This document shows, piece after piece, positions 1 through 7,615 of a stretch of DNA of 64,000 bases (the stretch's first letter is position 1; each line of letters starts with the position of its first letter). Under the pieces are notes generated by a model, which saw only the letters and a program-made list of their open reading frames with translations, made no database searches and had not been told where the DNA came from. Location of the stretch: assembly GCA_025463985.1 (NCBI GenBank), contig JAODBM010000128.1, positions 96,042-160,041 of the forward strand, given 5' to 3'. This stretch comes from Acidimicrobiales bacterium. Lineage in GTDB: Bacteria > Actinomycetota > Acidimicrobiia > Acidimicrobiales > Iamiaceae. The position numbers were made by a program, and so were the translations under genes.

Positions 1-1033
1 GGGCGTTGAAGCGGTTGTCGAACTCGGGCGCCACCGCGAGCGCCGCGGGGATCTGGCCGGCGGCGAGGAACCGGTCGGCGAGCTGCTGCTGGGGCTGCAG
101 GATGTCGCCGGGCAGGGCGAAGAACCTCGTGGAGCCGGTGCCCTGGGCGACGACCTCGTCAGCCCGAGCCTGGGGCAGGTGGTACTGGTCCACGTAGACG
201 GCCTTGGCCAGCTCTCGCGGATGGCCCTTCACCCAGCGGTACGCCTGCACCAGGCGCCGGGTGTAGTCGGCGAGCGCGGCCGTCTTGCCGGCGTCGGCCA
301 GGGCCGTCGAGGAGGCGATGAGGAAGAGGGCGCGGTCGGTGAGGTCGGACGGGATCGCCGCGACCCGGGCCTTGGGGTGACCCTTGAGGAACAGGCTGAT
401 GAGCGGCTCGGTGCTCAGGCCGGCGTCGGCTGAGCCCGCCTGGAGGGCGGCGCTGACCTGGGTGATCGGGACGTCCACGGTCGTGATCTCGGACGGTTTG
501 ACGCCCGCCTTGGCCAGGCCGGTGAGCACCGCGGCCTCGGCGGACGTGCCGCGTTGGTAGGCGACGCGCTTGCCGCGGAGATCGGCCCAGCCCTTGATGG
601 AGGCGTCGACGGTGAGCAGACCGCCGAGCGCCCGGTCGCTGGCCCACCCGGCCACGGCGACGACCTCCTGCTTCGCGGCTTGGGCGAAGATGAGCGGCGT
701 CGAGGCGATGAACCCGGCGTCGATGGCGCCGCCCTTGAACGCCTGGAGCATGGGCGGACCGCCGACGAAGGCGGCATAGTCCACCGCGTAGCCGAAGGCG
801 TGGTCCTGGCCGGAGATCCTCAGGACGGTCTTGAGGTAGTCGAGCTGATCGCCGATGCGCAGCGTGGTGCCCGACGGGATGGTTGCGGGGAGGGTGACGG
901 GTGCGGCCGTGGTGGTCGGCCCGGTCCCGATCGCCGCTGCTCGGGTCGAGGCCGTGGAGCTGCATGAGCCCAGCACTCCAGCGAGGAGGACGGCGGCGAG
1001 CGGAGCGCCGAGGAGTATGCGACGTTGGGTCAA
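1..1033 (-). CDS. ABC transporter substrate-binding lipoprotein, NMT1/SsuA type (partial)
   Basis: The protein begins LTQRRILLGAPLAAVLLAG and continues to a lipobox, LGSC, at about residue 24, so it is predicted to be an exported lipoprotein. The mature part (IGDQLDYLKTVL, GGPPMLQAFKGGAIDAGF, WADLRGKRVAYQRGTSAEA) follows the layout of NMT1/SsuA/TauA-type solute binders that feed ABC importers. The start is a TTG: an in-frame TAG lies two codons upstream and a GGAAAG ribosome site about 8 nt before. The reading frame runs off the left edge, so the C-terminus and any permease and ATPase genes are outside the window. Ligand unknown. It diverges from the Ltp2-like gene, which suggests uptake of the same substrate (inference). 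Confidence 0.85.
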   Translation of the reverse strand, partial: MTQRRILLGAPLAAVLLAGVLGSCSSTASTRAAAIGTGPTTTAAPVTLPATIPSGTTLRIGDQLDYLKTVLRISGQDHAFGYAVDYAAFVGGPPMLQAFKGGAIDAGFIASTPLIFAQAAKQEVVAVAGWASDRALGGLLTVDASIKGWADLRGKRVAYQRGTSAEAAVLTGLAKAGVKPSEITTVDVPITQVSAALQAGSADAGLSTEPLISLFLKGHPKARVAAIPSDLTDRALFLIASSTALADAGKTAALADYTRRLVQAYRWVKGHPRELAKAVYVDQYHLPQARADEVVAQGTGSTRFFALPGDILQPQQQLADRFLAAGQIPAALAVAPEFDNRFNA

Positions 1034-1177
1034 AGTCTATCTTTCCGGTAAATACGATCGACTGAGTCATGTTTAGGCAACCCGTCGGCGACTGGCAAGC
1101 GACATCCGTCACATCGCGGCGCCCGGCCAGCGACGGCCGGCGTCGACGCGCCGAGGCCGGAACTTGTCACCCCTTGC

Positions 1178-1196
1178 TAAAGGGGATACTCTTTTG
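1178..1196. promoter_or_regulatory. Regulon palindrome, copy 1
   Basis: TAAAGGGGATACTCTTTTG, a 6-of-8 inverted repeat matching the AAAGAG-N4-CTCTTT family. It lies 16 bp before the Ltp2-like gene and overlaps a possible -10 element (TACTCT). Confidence 0.65.
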
Positions 1197-1211
1197 AGGT
1201 GACGATCCGAT

Positions 1212-2414
1212 ATGAGCTGCCCGCCGATGGCCGTTGAGGAGGTCGCGATCGTCGGCGTCGGAGCGACGCCGTACTACTTCCGGGGCGAGTCCGCTCCGCA
1301 GACGATCACCGAGCTCGCCGGCAAGGCGATCCTGGCGGCGTGCGACGACGCAGGCATCTCGGTCACGCAGATCGACGGCTTCGCGTACTACTCCGAAGCC
1401 AGTGCCGGCTACGGCGACAAGATGGACACGGCCACGTTCATGGAGACTCTCGGCATCCCTGAGGTGACCTTCACCGCGGCGCTCACCTCTGGTGGCGGCG
1501 GCTCAGCCGGCTCCATCGGGTTGGCACGGGCCGCGATCGTCGCCGGCGACGCCACCTATGTGGTGACCGTGATGGCGCTGCAACAGCTCAAGCAGCGGCT
1601 GGGCACCGTCTTCGGTGCCGCTCCGCTCAGCCCCCAGAACTCGTTTCTGATGTCATCGGGACTCGTGGGCCCGGGGCACCTGATGTCGGTGCTGACCCGT
1701 CGGCACATGCACCTCTACGGCACGCGTCGCGAGGCGTTCGCCGAGATCGCCATCTCGAGCCGGAAGAACGCCGCCAACCGTCCGCAGGCCCAGAAGCGCG
1801 ACCCGATGACGCTCGACGACTACTTCAGCGCGCGGATGATCGCCGACCCGTTGTGCCTCTACGACTTCTGCTTGGAGACCGACGGCGCGGTGGCCGTGAT
1901 CACGACCTCGCTCGATCGCGCCCGTGACCTCAAGCAGAAGCCGGTCAAGGTGCTGGCCGTGGCTCATGGCGGGCGCCGGGAATGGGGCCGCGCCTTCGCC
2001 TGGTACGGGATGCCCGACCCCGACTTCGCCTCCTCAGGCCATGCTCCCGTCGCTCAACGGCTCTATCGACGGGCCGGCGTCGGCCCTGGCGACATCGACG
2101 TCGCCCTCATCTACGACCACTTCACCCCCATGGTCCTGATGCAGCTCGAGGACTATGGGTTCTGCGCGAAGGGCGAAGGCGGACCGTTCGTGGAAAGCGG
2201 CGCGATCCGCTACGAGGGGGGATCCATTCCGGTCAACACCCATGGCGGCCAGCTCTCGGAGGCCTACATCATCGGCATGACCCACGTGAAGGAAGCGGTC
2301 GAGCAGATTCGTGGCGCTGCGATCAATCAGGTCGCCGGCGCCGAGGTCGCGCTGGCGACCGGTGGGCCGGCCTCGATACCCGTGAGCGGGTTGATCTTGG
2401 GCCAGGACCGATGA
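1212..2414 (+). CDS. Thiolase-superfamily lipid-transfer/aldolase protein (Ltp2-like)
   Basis: A 400-residue protein of the thiolase fold, SCP-x/Ltp branch. The segment that normally carries the nucleophilic cysteine reads ALTSGGGGSAG (about 90-100) and has no Cys, so a normal thiolytic reaction is unlikely. Tyrosines occur at Y301 (ALIYDHF) and Y352 (HGGQLSEAYIIG); active-site tyrosines are used by the steroid aldolase Ltp2, which works with a DUF35 partner. The next gene overlaps it by 4 nt (ATGA) and encodes exactly such a DUF35 protein, so I infer a retro-aldol lyase that removes a side-chain fragment from a CoA ester. The ATG at 1212 has GAGGTGA about 10 nt upstream; a second ATG at 1227 has no ribosome site. 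A regulon palindrome lies just upstream. Confidence 0.85.
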   Translation: MSCPPMAVEEVAIVGVGATPYYFRGESAPQTITELAGKAILAACDDAGISVTQIDGFAYYSEASAGYGDKMDTATFMETLGIPEVTFTAALTSGGGGSAGSIGLARAAIVAGDATYVVTVMALQQLKQRLGTVFGAAPLSPQNSFLMSSGLVGPGHLMSVLTRRHMHLYGTRREAFAEIAISSRKNAANRPQAQKRDPMTLDDYFSARMIADPLCLYDFCLETDGAVAVITTSLDRARDLKQKPVKVLAVAHGGRREWGRAFAWYGMPDPDFASSGHAPVAQRLYRRAGVGPGDIDVALIYDHFTPMVLMQLEDYGFCAKGEGGPFVESGAIRYEGGSIPVNTHGGQLSEAYIIGMTHVKEAVEQIRGAAINQVAGAEVALATGGPASIPVSGLILGQDR

Positions 2415-2851
2415 CCGACACCCGATCGACGACGCTGCCTCCCGAGTCGATCCGGATCACGACCGACTCGTGGACCGAGCCGTTCTGGCTGGCGGCCAAG
2501 GACGAGCGTCTCGTCGCGCCGCGCTGCGGCTCGTGCGGAACGTTCCGCTTCCCGCCAACTCCCTTCTGCCCGGCCTGCCGATCCCAGGACACCGACTGGG
2601 TGCCGGTCTCCGGCGGCTCGGTCTTCAGCTACAGCATCGTTCGCGGCCTGCCCGGGAACCGGGACGCGGTCCTGGTGCCCGTGGTCGTGGAGTTCGCCGA
2701 CGCCCCGGGCGTGCACGTGGTCAGCAACCTCGTGGATGCCGACCCTGCCGACGTCGAGATCGGACGCGCGGTGACGCTCGACTTCGTCGTCATCGCGGAC
2801 GACTGGAAGCTTCCCGTCTTTCGCCTGGCCGACCTCGCTGCCGAACGCTGA
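2411..2851 (+). CDS. DUF35 OB-fold/zinc-ribbon acyl-CoA partner protein (ChsH2 C-domain-like)
   Basis: A 146-residue protein with a rubredoxin-like zinc ribbon, CGSC then CPAC (about residues 38-60), followed by an OB-fold region (GGSVFSYSIV to FVVIADDWKLPVF). This is the two-part DUF35 architecture. DUF35 proteins bind acyl-CoA and form obligate complexes with thiolase-like enzymes, including Ltp2. It starts within the stop of the upstream thiolase-like gene (ATGA overlap), so the pair is translationally coupled and very probably makes one complex. A stand-alone DUF35 without a fused MaoC half is what would be expected when the hydratase is encoded elsewhere in the island. Confidence 0.88.
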   Translation: MTDTRSTTLPPESIRITTDSWTEPFWLAAKDERLVAPRCGSCGTFRFPPTPFCPACRSQDTDWVPVSGGSVFSYSIVRGLPGNRDAVLVPVVVEFADAPGVHVVSNLVDADPADVEIGRAVTLDFVVIADDWKLPVFRLADLAAER

Positions 2852-2854
2852 CGC

Positions 2855-2873
2855 ATTAGAGTATCCTCTTTAG
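2855..2873. promoter_or_regulatory. Regulon palindrome, copy 2, with leaderless -10
   Basis: ATTAGAGTATCCTCTTTAG matches the shared palindrome. Its TATCCT (2862-2867) is followed by exactly 8 nt and then the GTG start at 2876, the spacing of a leaderless actinobacterial promoter, so the site would overlap the -10 box. Confidence 0.65.
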
Positions 2874-2875
2874 CT

Positions 2876-4207
2876 GTGACGGCAGCAGCGCAAGACGAGG
2901 AGCACCCGAGGGGCACGGTGACGGCACGCGCCGAGGCCGTGCGCAGCGGCGGCATCGAGCCGGACGACGTCGAGACGTGGGTCCGGGCCAGCTGGGACCT
3001 GTCGCTGACCGTGCGCGAGTGGTGGCGACTGCTCGTCGAGGCGGGCTATGCCTATCCGTCCTGGCCCGTCGGCCTGGGCGGGCGTGCGGTCTCGAGCGCG
3101 ACGGCGCGCATGGTGACCGCCGTGCTCGCCCGCGCCGGGGTGATCGCTCCTCCGGTCGGCCACGTGGCCGCGACCCTGGCCGCGCCCACCCTGTTCGACC
3201 ACGGGAGCGAGGCCCAGGTCGAGGAGCTGGTGCTTCCGATCGCTCTGGGTGAGGCGTCCTGGTGCCAGCTCTTCAGCGAGCCAGGCTCGGGCTCGGACCT
3301 GGCCAGCGTGGCCGCCCGAGCCGTGCGCGACGGCGACGAGTGGGTGGTGACCGGGCAGAAGGTCTGGAACTCGGGTGCCGACACCGCGGACTTCGGCATG
3401 CTGCTCGCCCGTACCGACCCCGAGCAGCCGAAGCATCGCGGCATGAGCTACTTCGTGATCGAGATGCACCAGCCCGGCATCGAGGTGCGCCCGCTGCGGC
3501 AGATGAACGGCGCCAGCTCCTTCTGCGAGGTGTTCCTCTCCGAGGCGCGCGTCCGGCCCGAGCGGCTGATCGGCGACCTGCACGGCGGCTGGCGCGTGGC
3601 GCAATCGACCTTGGGCCATGAGCGAGCGTCGGTGGCCGGTGGGTTGCTCCCCGGTCTGTTCACCGCCCGATCGGGAACGCATGGCGACCTCGACCGAGCG
3701 GTGGGTGAGGTGATCGAGGCGGCGCGGGCCACGGCCAAGGCTCGCAAGAGCGTGATCCGCAGCGGGGCCGTGCCGTCGAAGGTCATGATCGACCTGGCCA
3801 GGCAGCACGGGGTCGCCCACGAACCGGTGGTGCGGCAGGACCTCGCCCGCTACCTCACGCAGGTCCGGGTCAACGGATGGACGATGCGTCGGATCGCCGC
3901 GGCGCGAGGCCGTCTCACCGGATCGGACGGGTCGATCGCCAAGATCACGACCTCGCGGATCTGCCAGGTGTCGCGCGATCTCTCGTACCGCATCGTCGGT
4001 GCTCACGGGATGCTCTCGGGGCCGGCTTCGCCGCTGGGGGGCGAGCTGCAGGTCGTGAACCTCGCCAGCCCCGGCACGCGCATCGGCGGTGGAACCGACG
4101 AGATCCAGCTCAACCTGCTCGGTGAACGGGCCCTGGGGCTGCCACGCGAGCCGGGCGACGAGCAGGATCGGCCCTACCGGGAGCTGAAGGTCGGCACCCA
4201 GCGGTGA
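2876..4207 (+). CDS. Acyl-CoA dehydrogenase
   Basis: A 443-residue flavoprotein with the acyl-CoA dehydrogenase order: N-terminal helical part, the beta-domain signature WCQLFSEPGSGSDLA (about 127-141), the FAD/substrate segment VTGQKVWNSGA, and a C-terminal helical domain ending GTDEIQLNLLGERALGLPRE. It is of the actinobacterial FadE type used on bulky CoA esters rather than the short-chain type. The expected reaction is FAD-dependent alpha,beta-dehydrogenation of an acyl-CoA. The start is GTG, directly 8 nt behind a TATCCT box with no room for a ribosome site, so the mRNA may be leaderless. It converges on the enoyl-CoA hydratase gene with a stem-loop between them. Confidence 0.9.
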   Translation: MTAAAQDEEHPRGTVTARAEAVRSGGIEPDDVETWVRASWDLSLTVREWWRLLVEAGYAYPSWPVGLGGRAVSSATARMVTAVLARAGVIAPPVGHVAATLAAPTLFDHGSEAQVEELVLPIALGEASWCQLFSEPGSGSDLASVAARAVRDGDEWVVTGQKVWNSGADTADFGMLLARTDPEQPKHRGMSYFVIEMHQPGIEVRPLRQMNGASSFCEVFLSEARVRPERLIGDLHGGWRVAQSTLGHERASVAGGLLPGLFTARSGTHGDLDRAVGEVIEAARATAKARKSVIRSGAVPSKVMIDLARQHGVAHEPVVRQDLARYLTQVRVNGWTMRRIAAARGRLTGSDGSIAKITTSRICQVSRDLSYRIVGAHGMLSGPASPLGGELQVVNLASPGTRIGGGTDEIQLNLLGERALGLPREPGDEQDRPYRELKVGTQR

Positions 4208-4226
4208 CGGTCGTCCGTCGGTCGAA

Positions 4227-4255
4227 GCCGCCTCAGGCCACCCGCACGAGGCGGC
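4227..4255. terminator. Bidirectional stem-loop terminator between convergent genes
   Basis: GCCGCCTC (4227-4234) and GAGGCGGC (4248-4255) form a perfect 8-bp stem with a 13-nt loop, placed between the stop codons of two convergent genes. No T tract follows on either side, so efficiency is uncertain. Confidence 0.5.
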
Positions 4256-4264
4256 CCCCGCAGA

Positions 4265-5098
4265 TCACGCGTCGGCGGACGGTGTCTCGGCCGCGCGGCG
4301 GCGCATCCGTCCCTGCATCTGGCGAACGGCCTCGGCTTGGTGCTCGGCCTCGCTGGCGAAGAGCCAGCGCCGCCGCTCGACCTCTTGCTCCGCGGCGTTC
4401 AGGTTGTCCTTGACCAGGGCCAACAGGGCCGCAGGAGCTCTGACCAGTTGCTTCGCCACGTCGAGGGTGTGCTGCCTGAGCTCGGCCGCCGGGAGCACCG
4501 CGTGCACCATTCCGAGGTGGAGAGCCTCGGCCGCGGTGAGCTTCTCGTTCAACAGGTAGAGGCGGCGCGCCTGGGCGGTGCCGAGGATGGTCGTCCACCA
4601 CACGGTGCCGCCGTAGTCGCCGGAAAGGCCGTTGGGGGAGAAGCTCGCTGAGAACACCGCGTCCTCCGACGCGAACCGCAGGTCGCACGCGCCCGCCAGG
4701 CTCAACCCGGCCCCGACCGCCGGTCCACCGATCATGGCGATCGTCGGCTTGGCCATGAGGTGCAGCAGCATCGCGGCGTGCCGGTCATGGCGGCCCAGGT
4801 CGCCGGCCAGGGCCTCGGGGGGCACGCCGAGCTCGCTGCCGGCAGATCCGCGGCCGCCGCCCTTCACGTCGCCACCCGAGCAGAACCCCCCGTGCCCGCC
4901 TTCGGGGGCGGCCCCGGTGAGGACCACGACCTTCGCGTCGGGATCGTCGGCCATCTGCTTCACGGCGACGTCGAGAGCGCCCATGAGCTCGCCGTTGAGG
5001 GCGTTGCGGCGGTGGGCTCGATTGAGGGTGATGATCCCCACGCGGTCGGAGATCTCGGTCAGGATCACCGGACCTTCGTGATCTGCCGGATCGGTCAC
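4265..5098 (-). CDS. Enoyl-CoA hydratase/isomerase family protein
   Basis: A 277-residue crotonase-fold protein. Visible are the N-terminal strand IITLNRAHRRNALN, the first oxyanion-hole segment GFCSGGDVKGGG, the second segment KPTIAMIGGPAVGAGLSLAGACDLRFAS, and the C-terminal helices. In the active-site region it reads FSPNGLSGDYGGT, with Asp where classical hydratases have the second catalytic Glu, so it could be a hydratase, isomerase or lyase of the crotonase family. It diverges from the acyl-CoA dehydrogenase pair at 5176 and shares the regulon site between them. Confidence 0.88.
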   Translation of the reverse strand: MTDPADHEGPVILTEISDRVGIITLNRAHRRNALNGELMGALDVAVKQMADDPDAKVVVLTGAAPEGGHGGFCSGGDVKGGGRGSAGSELGVPPEALAGDLGRHDRHAAMLLHLMAKPTIAMIGGPAVGAGLSLAGACDLRFASEDAVFSASFSPNGLSGDYGGTVWWTTILGTAQARRLYLLNEKLTAAEALHLGMVHAVLPAAELRQHTLDVAKQLVRAPAALLALVKDNLNAAEQEVERRRWLFASEAEHQAEAVRQMQGRMRRRAAETPSADA

Positions 5099-5129
5099 GG
5101 CCGTGGTCGCCTCTCGTGCGCGGAATCGG

Positions 5130-5149
5130 TATTGAGGGTACTGTATAGC
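5130..5149. promoter_or_regulatory. Regulon palindrome, copy 3 (divergent promoter)
   Basis: On the minus strand CTATACAGTACCCTCAATA, closely like copy 5 (ACAGTACCCTCTATTT). It sits between the divergent hydratase (start 5098) and acyl-CoA dehydrogenase (start 5176) genes. Confidence 0.55.
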
Positions 5150-5175
5150 GTCATGGCGAGAAGGGGTGTGGTGCC

Positions 5176-6309
5176 GTGCAGTTGGACCTGACGGACGACC
5201 AAGAGCTGTTCCGTGAGACGACCGTCCGCTTCATCGAGTCCGAGCTCCCCGTGTCCCGCACCCGCCTGCTCCACGACCACGAGCTCGGCTACGAGCGGGC
5301 CTGGTTGCGGAAGTCCGCCGAGTTGGGCTGGCTGGCGATGTTGGTGCCCGAGGCCGACGGTGGCGGGAGCATCAGTGGTGCGCCCGTGCTCGACGCCGCG
5401 ATCGTGTCGGAGCTGCTCGGGCGGTACGTGCAACCGGGGCCGTTCATCGCGATGAACGTGGTCGCGTCGGCGCTCGCCGCTCGCGGATCCGACAAGCAGC
5501 GCGCCGAGCTGCTCGGAGGGATCGCGGCAGGGGAGACGGTGGCCACGTGGGCGTTCGCCGACGCCGCGGGGAACTGGGATGCCGGTGCCGGGCTGCAGCT
5601 GCAGCGGCTGGGGTCCGAGCTGGTGCTGACTGGGCGACGAGGGTTCGTTGCGGACGCGGCGTCGGCCGACTGGCTGCTCGTGGTGGCCACGCTCGACGGC
5701 TCGCCGATCCAGGTGCTCGTCCGCGCTGATGCGCCGGGCGTGCGTGTCGCGCCGCTGACGTGCCTCGACCTGTCCCGTCGGGTGGCGAACGTCGACCTCG
5801 ACCGCGTGGTCATCACCGACGATGACGTGGTCGGCGCCCCCGGCATCGACCCGGTCGAGTCCGCGCTGCTCCACGCCGTCGTCCTCAACTGCGCCGACAC
5901 CATCGGCGCCAGCCAAGCCCTGTTCGAGACCACGGTCGCCTACGCGAAGGACCGGGTGGCGTTTGGTCGGCCGATCGGCTCGTTCCAGGCGCTGAAGCAC
6001 GTCATGGCCGACCAGGCCCTGTTCCTCGAGACGGCAGAGGCCGGCGCCGTGGCTGCCGCGGAGGCGCTGCAGCGCGGCGACGACGATGCCGCCCTGGTCG
6101 TGAGCATGGCGGCGGCCTACATCGGCGACGTGGCCAACGACCTGGCCCAAGAGTGCCTCCAGATCCACGGCGGGATCGGGTTCACCTGGGAGCACGACCT
6201 GCACCTCTACCTGCGACGCATCCGCTTCAACTCCGCGGCGTACGGCGATCCGACCTGGCATCGCGAACGGGTGTGCACGCTCGCCGGCCTCGGCGGAGGT
6301 GCGACATGA
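5176..6309 (+). CDS. Acyl-CoA dehydrogenase, small subunit type
   Basis: A 377-residue acyl-CoA dehydrogenase. The N-terminal domain (LTDDQELFRETTVRFIE), a shortened middle domain without the full SEPGxGSD motif (ETVATWAFADAAG instead) and the C-terminal helical domain (VAFGRPIGSFQALKHVMAD, then LQIHGGIGFTWEHDLHLYLRR) are clear. Steroid-type dehydrogenases in actinobacteria are often alpha2beta2 complexes of two adjacent dissimilar genes; the 4-nt overlap with the next acyl-CoA dehydrogenase fits that arrangement. The GTG start at 5176 is preceded by GAGAAGGGG. It is expected to act in beta-oxidation of the island's substrate together with its neighbour. Confidence 0.9.
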   Translation: MQLDLTDDQELFRETTVRFIESELPVSRTRLLHDHELGYERAWLRKSAELGWLAMLVPEADGGGSISGAPVLDAAIVSELLGRYVQPGPFIAMNVVASALAARGSDKQRAELLGGIAAGETVATWAFADAAGNWDAGAGLQLQRLGSELVLTGRRGFVADAASADWLLVVATLDGSPIQVLVRADAPGVRVAPLTCLDLSRRVANVDLDRVVITDDDVVGAPGIDPVESALLHAVVLNCADTIGASQALFETTVAYAKDRVAFGRPIGSFQALKHVMADQALFLETAEAGAVAAAEALQRGDDDAALVVSMAAAYIGDVANDLAQECLQIHGGIGFTWEHDLHLYLRRIRFNSAAYGDPTWHRERVCTLAGLGGGAT

Positions 6310-7556
6310 GCGACCTCGACGCCTACCGCACCCAGGCCCGCGCATGGCTCGCCGCCAACCTCACGCCGAAGGATCCGTCGAAGGTCCTCCGGGCCGCGCA
6401 CGGCGCCTCGCCCGAGCAGCTCGCAGCAGACCGCGCCCTCCAGAAGGTCGTCTACGAGGCGGGCTACCTCGGCATCGCGCTGCCGGCCGAGTACGGCGGC
6501 CAGGGCTTGACCAAGCAGCACCAGCGGATCTGGAACGAGGAGTCGGCGCGCTACGCCGTGCCGGCGCCCGGCGGCATCGCCAGCCACGTGACGCTGGGCA
6601 TCGTGATGCCGACGATCCTGGCCCACGCCAGCGAGCAGCAGAAGCGGGCCTGGGTGCCCAAGATGCTCAGCGGTGACGAGCTGTGGGTGCAGCTGCTCTC
6701 CGAGCCCGGCGCCGGCTCGGACCTGGCCGGGCTGTTGACGAGGGCGACGCTGGACGGCGAGAGCTGGGTGCTGAACGGCACCAAGGTGTGGTCCTCGGGG
6801 GCGATGAGCGCGGACTTCGGGGTCTGCCTGGCCCGCACCGACTGGGACGCCCCGAAGCACAAGGGTTTGACGTGGTTCAAGGTCCCGCTCGCCGACGACC
6901 GGGTGACCGTACGGCCCATCCGGGAGATCAACGGGAGCGCCGAGTTCTGCGAGGAGTTCCTCGACGACGTCGTCGTGGGGCCGGAGATGGTCATCGGCGA
7001 GGTCAACGAAGGCTGGGCGATCACCAACACGATGCTTGCCGTCGAGCGCGGCGCCGGAGCTGCACAGAGCGGCGCCACGCCTGCGCCGAGCGATCGACGC
7101 CTCGCTCCGGACCTGGTCGCGTTGGCCGAGCGGCGGGGGACGAGCGGCGACCCGGCCGTCCGTCAGCTGATCGCCCGAGCCCACATCAACGACTTCATGC
7201 AGGCCCAGCTCACCAGACGGCTGGGCGAAGCGATGGTGGCCGGCTCCGTGCAACCCGTGGTCGCGTCCTTCATCAAGCTCGGACTCGGCATCGTTCAGCC
7301 CCAGCGGGCGGCCGCGGCGATGGAGATCGCGGGGCGGGGTGGCGTCGCCTGGGCGCTCGACGACGATCCGGGGAGCACCGCGTCGGTCAACTTCCTCAAC
7401 GGGCGCATCATGTCGATCGCCGGCGGCAGCAACCAGATCCAGCGCAACATCGTGAGCGAACGGATCCTCGGTCTTCCTCGCGAACCGAGCCCCGACGGCG
7501 ACAAGCCGTTCCGCGACGTCCTGCGCGACGCCCGCAGCTGGGGCAAGAAGACCTGA
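6306..7556 (+). CDS. Acyl-CoA dehydrogenase, partner of the preceding gene
   Basis: A 416-residue acyl-CoA dehydrogenase with the middle-domain signature VQLLSEPGAGSDLAG (about 130-144), GTKVWSSGAMSADFG, and the C-terminal SIAGGSNQIQRNIVSERILGLPRE. The ATG overlaps the previous stop (ATGA), so the two subunits should be made in equal amounts. This member carries the canonical FAD-binding motif that the upstream one lacks, consistent with a heteromeric enzyme in which each subunit supplies half the site (inference from FadE28/FadE29-type complexes). Confidence 0.9.
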   Translation: MSDLDAYRTQARAWLAANLTPKDPSKVLRAAHGASPEQLAADRALQKVVYEAGYLGIALPAEYGGQGLTKQHQRIWNEESARYAVPAPGGIASHVTLGIVMPTILAHASEQQKRAWVPKMLSGDELWVQLLSEPGAGSDLAGLLTRATLDGESWVLNGTKVWSSGAMSADFGVCLARTDWDAPKHKGLTWFKVPLADDRVTVRPIREINGSAEFCEEFLDDVVVGPEMVIGEVNEGWAITNTMLAVERGAGAAQSGATPAPSDRRLAPDLVALAERRGTSGDPAVRQLIARAHINDFMQAQLTRRLGEAMVAGSVQPVVASFIKLGLGIVQPQRAAAAMEIAGRGGVAWALDDDPGSTASVNFLNGRIMSIAGGSNQIQRNIVSERILGLPREPSPDGDKPFRDVLRDARSWGKKT

Positions 7557-7573
7557 TCGACATCCGTCTTCCG

Positions 7574-7592
7574 AGTTAAGTACACTCTTTAT
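7574..7592. promoter_or_regulatory. Regulon palindrome, copy 4
   Basis: On the minus strand ATAAAGAGTGTACTTAACT, close to copy 9 (AAAGAGTATCCTTAAATT). It lies 24 bp before the CoA-transferase gene at 7616 and would give it a promoter separate from the dehydrogenase pair. Confidence 0.55.
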
Positions 7593-7615
7593 GACCTGAG
7601 TCGAGGGGACCCAGC

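Noticed and set aside
159..1112. 317-codon minus-strand frame over the left-edge gene
   Set aside because: It is Arg/Pro/Gly-rich with no domain; the neighbouring frame encodes a clear substrate-binding lipoprotein with lipobox.
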